This document shows, piece by piece, positions 1 to 7,515 of a stretch of DNA of 57,478 nt. Source of the DNA: an uncultured Acidobacteriia bacterium (GTDB taxonomy: Bacteria; Acidobacteriota; Terriglobia; Bryobacterales; Bryobacteraceae); contig CAIVPR010000101.1 in the NCBI GenBank assembly GCA_903907865.1, positions 1 to 57,478 of the forward strand. The letters are read 5' to 3'. The notes below the pieces were generated by a model, which saw nothing but the letters and a program-made list of their open reading frames with translations, was not told the DNA's origin and did not search any database. How positions within the stretch are numbered: position 1 is the first letter of the stretch; every line of letters begins with the position of its first letter. The position numbers and the translations under genes are program-made.

Positions 1-748
1 AGAATCTTTCGTTATGCTCGAACAACGCGCGCGCCAGGTTCCTGACATCGTTGTCGCCGCTGTCCAGGTTCCGTTGTGCCAGCGCGAAGAACCGTTTCTG
101 GATCGGGATCGACTCCAGGATCAGTTGTCGGCGTGTCATCGGGTCGCCGCCGGCGGGCGGACCGGCAGCCGCGGGAATGTGGAAGGAATGGCGGAAAGGG
201 AGATTGAACTGGTCGCGCCGCTAAAGGACGGCGGGGCCCGCGAGGCCGGTGCGCTGGCGCGCAACGGGATCGATCCGGCATATGGGCCGTCCATGTTTCA
301 GTGGGACGGGGAACGTGGGATTTTCGTATGCCCGACGGGCCGGATCATGGAGAAAGTGACGACGCGGAAGCACCACGGGCAGATGTGCGAAGTGTACAGC
401 GCGGGAGCCGGACAATGCGCGGCACGCGAGAAAGCACCACTGTGCCGGGGACACCTGAAGCCGGGAATGCCGCGCCAGATCGAGAGGGTTCTGGAAAGTG
501 AGCCGATGCGGGAGTTCGTCAGGCGGATGGAAACACCGGAAAAGCAGGAACTGTACAAAAAGAGGAGCGTCGTCGCCGAAACACCGCACATGCGATGGAA
601 GGGCAACTGGAAGTGGCGGCGGTTTTCGGTGCGGGGACTGCGTAAGGCGGGCATGGAGGCGCTCTGGCTGGCATTGGCCTACAACGCCGACGTCTGGAGC
701 CGCGTAATCTGGACACCCGGATGGCAGTGCCAAGCGAATAGGCCCTAA
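1..748 (+). CDS. IS1182-like DDE transposase, C-terminal part (runs off left edge)
   Basis: The frame is open to the left edge of the window, so the N-terminus is outside; the first in-window ATG is at 14 but is not necessarily the start. The visible part shows the layout of IS1182-type transposases: a segment like NVEGMAEREIELVAPLKDGG, then a CPTGRIM motif and several scattered cysteines (residues about 105-145 from the ATG). It ends in the characteristic tail with VVAETPHMRWKGNWKWRRF and RGLRKAGMEALWLALAYNA, where the last catalytic Glu normally lies. It would act as a DNA transposase. Whether the element is intact cannot be told from this window, and its right terminal inverted repeat was not identified. 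Confidence 0.72.
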   Translation, partial: ESFVMLEQRARQVPDIVVAAVQVPLCQREEPFLDRDRLQDQLSACHRVAAGGRTGSRGNVEGMAEREIELVAPLKDGGAREAGALARNGIDPAYGPSMFQWDGERGIFVCPTGRIMEKVTTRKHHGQMCEVYSAGAGQCAAREKAPLCRGHLKPGMPRQIERVLESEPMREFVRRMETPEKQELYKKRSVVAETPHMRWKGNWKWRRFSVRGLRKAGMEALWLALAYNADVWSRVIWTPGWQCQANRP

Positions 749-1219
749 ATCAGGCTCAAATACTGCCCTGGGGCCATTCCAGGCCTCAGCGGCCGTCGGA
801 ACCGCAACGAACGCCTGCCGCGCCGCCGAAATCAAACCGCGTGTGAATTTCTTCAGATCACGCAATTCCACCCACGTGGGTAACCATGCGCGTTTCAGAA
901 AACCGATTATTTCTCAGGCCCGTCAGCACGCGGTCCCCAAATCCCAACCGACGCCGAGGCACCGCCCCCAACCCAACATCACTCTTTACCAAACGAACCC
1001 GAGCCCCACCCCGCCAACCCCATTGCCGACGCCCCCAAAGCCCGTTCCGTCCGCTGGCAAAAGCGCCAAGCCCGCCTCGCCAGACGCCGAAAGTAACTCC
1101 ATGCCAACCAAAACCCCAAAATCCCGACCCCAAGGCACCCCGCTACACCATCCGTGCGCCCAAAATCCGCCAGCCGTGGCCCCAATCGCGCCGCGAACCG
1201 GCCATGTCCACACCCAGTG
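749..1219. other. Gene-poor stretch downstream of the transposase; decayed DNA
   Basis: No recognisable intact gene was found. Several proline-rich open frames overlap here, but none has a convincing start, ribosome-binding site or domain. A short frame between about 884 and 1075 ends in a basic tail (ARSVRWQKRQARLARRRK). It could be the tail of a lost acidobacterial hypothetical gene, but this is weak. The right end of the insertion element must lie near the start of this stretch. Confidence 0.4.
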
Positions 1220-1514
1220 GGGTATCATTTTCTCGGTACCCAGCTTGCGCGCCATCGCCCTCCTTCTACTAACTGCAGCCCTCAGCTTCTCCCAGGACCC
1301 CTTCGCAAAGAACTGCACCGGCTGCCACGGATCCTGTGCTCAGGCAGAGAGTCGCAACGAACTTCCCTTTGACAAGTACGGGGACATGGTTGGCGAATCC
1401 ATGTGTGACAACATCGGTCGCGTGGTCCGGGAACAACTGACGGCACAAAACCTCTCCGACCGCGCCGCGTCACCACGAATCGGCAGTGCGCGTCCAATAG
1501 GCTTTTCGAGATGA
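1220..1514 (+). pseudogene. Possible remnant of a secreted c-type cytochrome
   Basis: From a TTG at 1243 the frame encodes a plausible signal peptide (LRAIALLLLTAALSFSQ) followed at once by DPFAKNCTGCHG, a CXXCH haem-attachment motif at the position expected in small secreted cytochromes. After the motif the sequence no longer resembles a cytochrome and ends at 1514, overlapping the next gene's start. A TATCAT hexamer around 1225 could be the old -10 element. The reading is a truncated or frameshifted gene. A chance frame is the main alternative, because the upstream codons in the same frame are low-complexity. Confidence 0.3.
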
Positions 1515-1963
1515 AATCACTGGAACAACCCGCAGTCACCAACGAAGTCCGACAACGACTGGCCGCCCTCCGCCCGGATTCCAAACGCCTCTGGGGCAAA
1601 ATGTCGGCCGCAGGCGCGATCTGCCACCTGTCCGACGCCTTCCTACTGGCCCTTGGCGAGAAGCACGCCAGCGACATCAGCAACTGGTTCAGCCGCAGCA
1701 TCATGAAGTTCGGCGGTCTCTATCTGCCGTTGAAATGGCCGCCGGGGGTGCCCACACGACCCGAAATGGAGCAGGGCGTGGGCGGCACCAAGCCCGTCGA
1801 CTTCGAGCGGGACCGCCTCCAACTCCTCCAACTGATCGACCGTTTCGTTAAAGCCGACTTTGCAGGTGTCACCCACCCCATCTTCGGGCGCATGTCGCAA
1901 CGCGACTGGCTCCGCTGGGGCTACCTCCATCTCGACCACCACCTCCGCCAGTTCGGTCAATAG
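1511..1963 (+). CDS. DUF1569 (DinB-like) protein
   Basis: A 150-residue protein of the DUF1569 family, four-helix-bundle proteins related to DinB. The N-terminal helix contains LAALRPDSKRLWGKMSAAGA with the typical SAAGAICHLSDAF segment (the usual metal-ligand-like His). The C-terminus has the characteristic MSQRDWLRWGYLHLDHHLRQFGQ-type helix, shown here only as HLDHHLRQF. The His pattern suggests a metal-dependent enzyme of unknown substrate. The start ATG at 1511 overlaps the end of the upstream remnant frame. The DHS-like gene follows after 36 bases on the same strand, so the two may be co-transcribed. Confidence 0.8.
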   Translation: MKSLEQPAVTNEVRQRLAALRPDSKRLWGKMSAAGAICHLSDAFLLALGEKHASDISNWFSRSIMKFGGLYLPLKWPPGVPTRPEMEQGVGGTKPVDFERDRLQLLQLIDRFVKADFAGVTHPIFGRMSQRDWLRWGYLHLDHHLRQFGQ

Positions 1964-1999
1964 CCGCCACAACTCCAGACGAATGCGAAAATTGAAGCA

Positions 2000-3160
2000 A
2001 TGCCCCGTGACCAACGACGGCCCGTGCGTGTCCGCCGGGTCGACGAAGTAAATTCAGTCCACGAAATCTTCGAACACTGCCTCCCGGCTTTCGGAGGTGC
2101 CATCCTCCGCCGCGTTTACACCATCCTGGACCGCGCGATCGGCATGGGATGCCCGATCACACTGTCGATCGCGGGTCCGGTGACCGTCTCGGGCCAGCAC
2201 CAATCCTGGCTGATACCGCTTCTGGAAACCGGTTGGGTTGCGTACATCTCCACCACCGACGCCGTTTGCTACCACGACGGCCACCGCAGTCTCAACGCCC
2301 ATATCCTCAACACGGTCTACGAAGTGCCCATCTTCGGTGACGACGCGGCCTTGCTCGAAGAAAAGGTCATCCGCGTCACCGACATGGGTTTCGACGAGGA
2401 CGTACTGCTCGATCAGGACAAGTTCCTTGCCGCGATGCTCCGTCGACCGGAATTCCAGAAGAAAATGACGGGCACCGAGTTGCGGAACCGGCTGGGGCTG
2501 TACTACGGGGCGCAGGAGAAGGCCAATGGCGTGCAGCCTGGTCTGCTGTCAACCTGTTCCAGGCTTGGCATCCCGGTCTTCGTCGGAGCGCCGTCCGATG
2601 GCAGCGTCTTCCTGAACTCGGTAAAGCTCTGGGCCATGAAACAGGCCGGGCTGATCCCCGACTACGCTTTCGAGTTGGACCTGCACGCCGAGGTCTTCGA
2701 AGCCTGCGCCTACCACTTCTGGGGCCTGTTCTCCAGCGAGGCGAAGTCGATCGCGACCCTCATCCTGGGTGGCGGTGTTCCGAAAAACTTCAACCTGCAG
2801 CCGGAGCCTGCATTGGGCCAAATACTCGGCCTGCCGGATGTGCGGGGTTACGAGTTCGACGTCCAAATCACGACTGCGCCGGTGACCGACGGGTCGCTGT
2901 CCTCCTGTCCGCCGGCCGAAGCTGTGACTTGGGGCAAGGTCGACAAGGACACCTACCTGAATTCGACGGAAAGCCTGCCGTGCGACTATTCCATGGTGAT
3001 GCCGTTCCTTGTGAAGGCGTTGCTCGAAAAGCACGGTCGGCGGGAACCGCACCGGCTGTATGAACACCGGGAGGGGTTGGTGGAGAATCTACGGTCGGCG
3101 GTGGCGGAAAACGGGGAGTGGCTCATGGAATCCCTGCAGTATCCGGTGGCGAAAGGATGA
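2000..3160 (+). CDS. Deoxyhypusine synthase-like protein (probable homospermidine synthase-type enzyme)
   Basis: A 386-residue protein of the deoxyhypusine synthase family, NAD-dependent enzymes that transfer the aminobutyl group of spermidine. The signature GGGVPKNF places the expected catalytic lysine at residue 262, and early motifs (GCPITLSIAGP, STTDAVCYHDGH) fit the NAD/spermidine fold. Bacteria lack eIF5A, so bacterial members are thought to work on small molecules, in several cases making homospermidine; that assignment here is inference. The stop overlaps the start of the SMR transporter in an ATGA, pointing to translational coupling and perhaps polyamine export. The start at 2000 is uncertain, since GTG codons lie just inside. 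Confidence 0.85.
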   Translation: MPRDQRRPVRVRRVDEVNSVHEIFEHCLPAFGGAILRRVYTILDRAIGMGCPITLSIAGPVTVSGQHQSWLIPLLETGWVAYISTTDAVCYHDGHRSLNAHILNTVYEVPIFGDDAALLEEKVIRVTDMGFDEDVLLDQDKFLAAMLRRPEFQKKMTGTELRNRLGLYYGAQEKANGVQPGLLSTCSRLGIPVFVGAPSDGSVFLNSVKLWAMKQAGLIPDYAFELDLHAEVFEACAYHFWGLFSSEAKSIATLILGGGVPKNFNLQPEPALGQILGLPDVRGYEFDVQITTAPVTDGSLSSCPPAEAVTWGKVDKDTYLNSTESLPCDYSMVMPFLVKALLEKHGRREPHRLYEHREGLVENLRSAVAENGEWLMESLQYPVAKG

Positions 3161-3501
3161 CCGAAACCATGGGGAAGTGGGCGACCTTCGGCATCTTGCT
3201 GGTCTGTGCCCTGCTCGAAGCGGGCGGCGACGCACTGATGCGAAAAGGCATGCATGCGGGCTCCGCGGCAACTCGCGGCGGACTCTATTTGCTTGGGGCC
3301 ATCGTCCTGTTTTCGTACGGATGGCTTGTAAACCGGCCGCCATGGTCGTTCGGCAGTCTGCTGGGCGTGTACGTCGTGCTGTTTTTCGTGGTCGCGCAGG
3401 CGCTGGGCTATTTCGTCTTCGGCGATCGCATCACGATGCCGATCCTGGTCGGCGGAGCCCTGATTCTGTCTGGCGGCCTGATCATGACGGTCTGGCGCTA
3501 A
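3157..3501 (+). CDS. Small multidrug resistance (SMR) family transporter
   Basis: A 114-residue protein with four predicted membrane helices: roughly residues 9-27, 39-55, 61-80 and 89-110. Glu21 in the first helix (ALLEAGGDALMRKG) sits where SMR proteins carry the essential proton/substrate-binding glutamate. SMR proteins work as dimers in the inner membrane, exchanging protons for cationic compounds; members such as MdtJI export spermidine. The ATG chosen at 3157 overlaps the TGA of the DHS-like gene (ATGA). A longer frame starting at 3118 would overlap that gene by 40 bases and adds no domain. The context suggests a polyamine substrate, but this is inferred. Confidence 0.85.
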   Translation: MTETMGKWATFGILLVCALLEAGGDALMRKGMHAGSAATRGGLYLLGAIVLFSYGWLVNRPPWSFGSLLGVYVVLFFVVAQALGYFVFGDRITMPILVGGALILSGGLIMTVWR

Positions 3502-3508
3502 TCGGGAT

Positions 3509-3571
3509 CGAACAAACACTCGCTTGCGGTGCAATCCAGCCGAGCCGCGACCGCGAGGGAGCGTTTGTTCG
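3509..3571. repeat. Dispersed palindromic repeat, copy 1
   Basis: A right arm containing CCGCGACCGCGAGGGAGCG and ending in TTTGTTCG faces a degenerate left arm beginning CGAACAAAC. Over 22 bp the arms match except at three positions. The same sequence recurs at 25690-25762 and 33994-34069. In one frame it reads SRDREGAF. It sits between the 3' ends of the SMR transporter and the metallophosphoesterase, which converge here. Confidence 0.75.
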
Positions 3572-3591
3572 GGAACCGAAATGTGCACCAT

Positions 3592-4377
3592 TCAACCTCC
3601 GCGCGGAAAACTGTCGGAATGCGTCGGCGCGAAGGCCCCCTCAATCCAAGTCCTGCGTTCCACCTGAATCTCGCCCGGCGTCACCCTGATCACGTTGAAC
3701 GAATTCGCCTCGCCGCGGGTCCTGCTCGACGTCGCCGTCCCCGCCTGCACCACCACCGCGTCGTGGTTGCCGATCCGCAGCATGTGCGCGCTTCCGGCGA
3801 ACGCGCGGTGCTCGTGTCCAGCCAGAATCATGTCGACGCCGCAATCTTCCCAGGCACGTAACGCTTTCCTCGCCCGCCCGGCCGACACGCCGGGCCAAAT
3901 GTGCGGAATATCCAGCGGATGGTGAACCACCAGAACCTTCAGCCGCTCAGGGCCGCATTCGTGGAAGAACTGACGGGCCTTCTCCATCTGTACGGGATTG
4001 ATCCGCCCCCCCTTGAACGCCATGGCCCGGGCCGTGTTGAGGCCGATGGCCGCCATCATTTCGTCCGAATAAGTCTGCTCCGTCTCGGGATGGATGTGGG
4101 TACGGAACCGGCTCCAACTGCCTACAAACCGTCGCCACGGATTCCCGATGGCAGGCACGTCATGGTTGCCGGGCACAACGATGAGGGGGAAGGGCAGCCG
4201 GTCCAGAAACTCCCTCGCCTCCAAGAACTGGGATGTCCGGGCACGTTGCGTAAGGTCGCCGGACACCGCCAACAAGTCCGGCTTCAGTTCGCGCACCACC
4301 CGCACCAATGGTGCCAGCGTCTCCTCATGGATTGCGCCGAAGTGCAGGTCGGAAAGATGGACGATCGTGCGCGTCAT
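3592..4377 (-). CDS. Calcineurin-like metallophosphoesterase
   Basis: A 261-residue cytoplasmic protein with the full metallophosphoesterase motif set in order: DLH (Asp10, His12), SGDLTQ, PGNHD, a VVHHP segment and GHEH near residue 190. These residues bind the two catalytic metals. The family hydrolyses phosphomono- or diesters (cyclic nucleotides, lipid UDP intermediates and others), and the substrate cannot be told from sequence. The start at 4377 overlaps the TGA of the upstream lipid kinase (ATGA), so the two genes form a translationally coupled pair and may both act on lipid phosphates. A longer in-frame extension reads through the kinase gene and is not real. Confidence 0.88.
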   Translation of the reverse strand: MTRTIVHLSDLHFGAIHEETLAPLVRVVRELKPDLLAVSGDLTQRARTSQFLEAREFLDRLPFPLIVVPGNHDVPAIGNPWRRFVGSWSRFRTHIHPETEQTYSDEMMAAIGLNTARAMAFKGGRINPVQMEKARQFFHECGPERLKVLVVHHPLDIPHIWPGVSAGRARKALRAWEDCGVDMILAGHEHRAFAGSAHMLRIGNHDAVVVQAGTATSSRTRGEANSFNVIRVTPGEIQVERRTWIEGAFAPTHSDSFPRGG

Positions 4378-5258
4378 TTGAGTGCCGGTGGGACCAGAAC
4401 GCGCAACGCCCGCCTCTGGATCGAATAATGCAGCGGGCCTTTCATTCTCAGCACCTCGCCGTCGAGCGAAACGTTGAACGGGCGCTTGCGGGTCAGCGTG
4501 AGATGGACTGCCGAGAAGGCTATGAAATCGCGGTCCTCCCGGATGGTGCCCATCAGGGCTCTGAACGCCAACCGCATGATGCCGAAACGACCGACGTGCG
4601 ACGCCGTGCAGACGCCCAATAGACCTTCGTCCAGCCTTTGCCTCGTGCCCGGCTTCCTCCCGTCCAGTGAGTAGAGGTTGTTCCCGACAAAAACAAACGG
4701 CGTGGTGCGCGACACCGACCGCCCGTCCGCCTCGATCTTGAGCCTTTGGAAAGGCATCCGGAACAACGTGCGGAGGCAGGCGTGCACGAACGCCGGCCAC
4801 TTGGGGATCCCGATCCGGCGCACGCGTTCACGCTCCCGTACCATCGCGGGATAGGCTCCGATCCCTGAATTGTTCAGAAAGATGTGGCCGTTGACGAATC
4901 CGGCATCCACCAGCCTGACCGGGCCGAATTCCAAGGCGTTCTCGGCATCCGCCATGGTGAGGATTCCCAGATCCCGCGCAAAGTGGTTCAGCGTTCCCAA
5001 GGGAAGGACGCCAAGCTGGCGGTCGGTTCCATGCAGGACGCCCGCGACGGCGTTGACCGTCCCGTCGCCGCCGCCCGCCACCACGACATCGCAGTTCTTC
5101 CGGACAGCCTCCTCGGCGCAAGGCCGCGGATTGCCGTCACAGGGGAAGGTTGCCACCTCGAATCGTTGCGCGCGGAGCCGGGCTATCGCGTTCTCGATCA
5201 GCGCGGTGCGGTCGGAGGTCCCGGCCTTGCGGTTGTATACGAATCCGTACCTGCGCAT
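4374..5258 (-). CDS. Diacylglycerol/lipid kinase family protein (YegS/DgkB-like)
   Basis: A 294-residue soluble lipid kinase with the DAGK catalytic domain: an N-terminal NRKAG motif (residues 9-13), the nucleotide-binding loop GGGDGTVN (62-69), then LPLGTLNHFARDLG, which is the usual second motif. It would use ATP to phosphorylate diacylglycerol or a similar lipid at the membrane. In-frame ATGs lie upstream at 5276 and 5309. The one at 5258 is preferred because the protein family begins at this point and a weak GGAG lies 12 bases upstream; a TACAAT hexamer (about 5279-5274, minus strand) could be the -10. It is coupled to the metallophosphoesterase downstream by ATGA. Confidence 0.87.
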   Translation of the reverse strand: MRRYGFVYNRKAGTSDRTALIENAIARLRAQRFEVATFPCDGNPRPCAEEAVRKNCDVVVAGGGDGTVNAVAGVLHGTDRQLGVLPLGTLNHFARDLGILTMADAENALEFGPVRLVDAGFVNGHIFLNNSGIGAYPAMVRERERVRRIGIPKWPAFVHACLRTLFRMPFQRLKIEADGRSVSRTTPFVFVGNNLYSLDGRKPGTRQRLDEGLLGVCTASHVGRFGIMRLAFRALMGTIREDRDFIAFSAVHLTLTRKRPFNVSLDGEVLRMKGPLHYSIQRRALRVLVPPALK

Positions 5259-5332
5259 GTTGACCGCTAGCTCCATTGTAGCTGCGGAATGTTTACCGCT
5301 AACATGCATAAACTAATCTAGTAACTGGACAC

Positions 5333-5339
5333 AGGAGGA
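5333..5339 (+). promoter_or_regulatory. Strong Shine-Dalgarno for the S41 peptidase
   Basis: AGGAGGA lies eight bases before a GTG codon at 5348. It fixes GTG as the start and suggests efficient translation. Confidence 0.75.
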
Positions 5340-5347
5340 AAGGTCAC

Positions 5348-7498
5348 GTGGACGCGAGCATATATCCGCCTTGGCAGGCACTGTTGGATTCCAGGGACGC
5401 GCTGGGATTGCCTGATCTCACAGTCCAGTCCTTGTCCGATTTCATGGCAGCCGCCTTGGACCCAATCCAGAATCCGGGCATTCTGCCCCCGGCCCAGTGG
5501 CCGCAGGTTGTGGAGCAGGCCATTGTGGTGTTTAGCAAGCTCTATCCGCATCTCCCCTTCAAGGAGAATCTTGGCGACAAGTACGGACCTCGACCCGATC
5601 CCGTCGGCATGCTGAAGCAACTGCTGGACGAAGTGTCCCGGAATCCCCCGCCGATGGACGAAGTCGAGTTCCATACCCGGATGGTGGAGGCTTTCGCCTC
5701 GGTCCACGACCTCCATACGGCCTACGTGCGCCCGCCCTTCTTCCGCGGGGCAGTGGCCTTCCTGCCTTTCCGTGTGGGGTACTACGAAGACACGGAATTC
5801 CCCCACGCCCCGCATTTCGTCGTCACATCGGTCATGGGCGGCATTGACAATCCGGATTTTGTGCAGGGAGTCAAGCTTGTGGCACCGGACGGCAACACCA
5901 GCTTCCAGTCGATCCTCGACCAGGCCGTCGGCTTGACGCCCGGCGCGAACGGCCCGGCAAACCTCCATCGCGGCATCATGGCCTTGACCATCCGGCCGAT
6001 GGCAACCTATGGGACACGAAAATGGGTGCCTCCGTTCGACAGCGACACCGAGACGTTCGCCTTTGTTGCCCCCGCCAGTCCCGAGACGAAGTTTGTAACC
6101 GTGCGTTGGGGTGTCGCAAAGTCGAAGTCACTCGTCGTGGACCTTCCGTCCGAAACTGGGGGGACCAAAGGAAACACTTCGACCCAGTACCGTTCCTCAA
6201 TGGGCAGTCCCGACTGGAGCTATTCCTACCTGGCGTCTCAGATGTTCTACCGGCGTTCGTTCGCCGCCCCCCTCCCGTCTGCCGAGAACGTTTCGTTCTT
6301 TCCGGAAATTTTCCGATTCCAGTGGACGTTCGGGCCGGCGGCACAGGACCAATTCGACCCGGCAAACTTCCGGGTCGATCTCGGATTCAACAAGCGCTTC
6401 GGCTACGTCGCGATCAAGTCCTTCAACCGTTCGGCTTCCGAGGACGTCTCGGTGGACCTGCCCAACGAATTTGAACGCATCCTCCGGCTGATCCAGCCCA
6501 ACGCGCCGGACGGACTCATCATCGACATCCGCGGCAACACCGGCGGGGATATCATCACTGCCGAACTAATGCTTCAAATGCTGACGCCCGTGCGGATTAC
6601 CCCCGCGAACTTCCACATGGCCAATTCGCCGGAAGTCCGCGACATGCTCGCCCGGACCAACGTAACCGGCGACCTCCAGGTCTTCCAGGACGACGTTCGC
6701 AGCAACAATATCTCGACGGGTTCGCTGACGCCGCCGAATCCGTTGACACCACCGGCGAGGCTGCCCTTTCAGGTCTACCAGGGCCCCGTGACCCTTCTGG
6801 TGGACGCGGTGACCTATAGCGCGGCGGATATCTTCGCAGGCGGCTTCGCCGACCACGGGATCGGTCCGATTGTGTCCAGCGATCCGGTCACGGGTGGTGG
6901 CGGTGCCCATGCCTGGAGCCATGCCGACATGGTCAATAATCTCCCGGCGGACTCCGGCCTCGGGCTGGCACCTTTGCCCCATCCGGGACCCGCCATGAGC
7001 TTCGCGTTCCTGCGATCCTCGCGCGTAAATGCAAACAACCTCCAGGCAATCGAGGATCTGGGGGTGGGCGTGACGGTCTCAAAGCCCCGCGCGCAATCCG
7101 ATTTCCTCCAGTCCCTCGGACCCGGACCCATCAGCAAAACCATTCTAGACGCCTGCAAGGCCATGGCAGCAATGCAGCCTTACCGCGTCGAGGCTTCGAA
7201 TCCCCTCCAAATGGACACCAACATCCAGGTGACACTGGGTGCGGTCGGCTTGGAAACGGCACGCTTTTTCCTCGACCACGATCCCGACCCCGTGGTGGTT
7301 GTGCCCGTCAGCGAACTCACGCCCACCCTCGGAGAGCAACACGCGGGCACACCCATCCGTACGGAAGTCATCAGTGTGCCGTTCCATCCTGACGGCACGC
7401 CCCCAGGTATGATCCGCGTGAAAGGGTTTGTCGGGGAGACACTGAAGACCAGCACCCGCATTCTCCTCACCCAGAAGTTGGACCGTAGGCGCCGTTAG
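5348..7498 (+). CDS. S41 family (tail-specific/CPAF-like) peptidase
   Basis: A 716-residue protein starting at GTG behind a strong ribosome-binding site. The N-terminal half holds a helical segment, the motif VHDLHTAYV (His123) and a PDZ-like stretch. The C-terminal half is the S41 core: FGYVAIKSFN, IDIRGNTGGD and VDAVTYSAADIFAGGF, with the expected nucleophile Ser491. No lysine is found 25 residues after the serine, unlike Ser-Lys tail-specific proteases. The His123/Ser491 arrangement is closer to CPAF or tricorn-type enzymes (inference). No signal peptide is visible, so a cytoplasmic location or non-classical export is likely. The Ser/Thr kinase begins 17 bases downstream, so the two are probably one transcript. 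Confidence 0.85.
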   Translation: MDASIYPPWQALLDSRDALGLPDLTVQSLSDFMAAALDPIQNPGILPPAQWPQVVEQAIVVFSKLYPHLPFKENLGDKYGPRPDPVGMLKQLLDEVSRNPPPMDEVEFHTRMVEAFASVHDLHTAYVRPPFFRGAVAFLPFRVGYYEDTEFPHAPHFVVTSVMGGIDNPDFVQGVKLVAPDGNTSFQSILDQAVGLTPGANGPANLHRGIMALTIRPMATYGTRKWVPPFDSDTETFAFVAPASPETKFVTVRWGVAKSKSLVVDLPSETGGTKGNTSTQYRSSMGSPDWSYSYLASQMFYRRSFAAPLPSAENVSFFPEIFRFQWTFGPAAQDQFDPANFRVDLGFNKRFGYVAIKSFNRSASEDVSVDLPNEFERILRLIQPNAPDGLIIDIRGNTGGDIITAELMLQMLTPVRITPANFHMANSPEVRDMLARTNVTGDLQVFQDDVRSNNISTGSLTPPNPLTPPARLPFQVYQGPVTLLVDAVTYSAADIFAGGFADHGIGPIVSSDPVTGGGGAHAWSHADMVNNLPADSGLGLAPLPHPGPAMSFAFLRSSRVNANNLQAIEDLGVGVTVSKPRAQSDFLQSLGPGPISKTILDACKAMAAMQPYRVEASNPLQMDTNIQVTLGAVGLETARFFLDHDPDPVVVVPVSELTPTLGEQHAGTPIRTEVISVPFHPDGTPPGMIRVKGFVGETLKTSTRILLTQKLDRRRR

Positions 7499-7515
7499 TC
7501 GGGAGATAGGAACGC

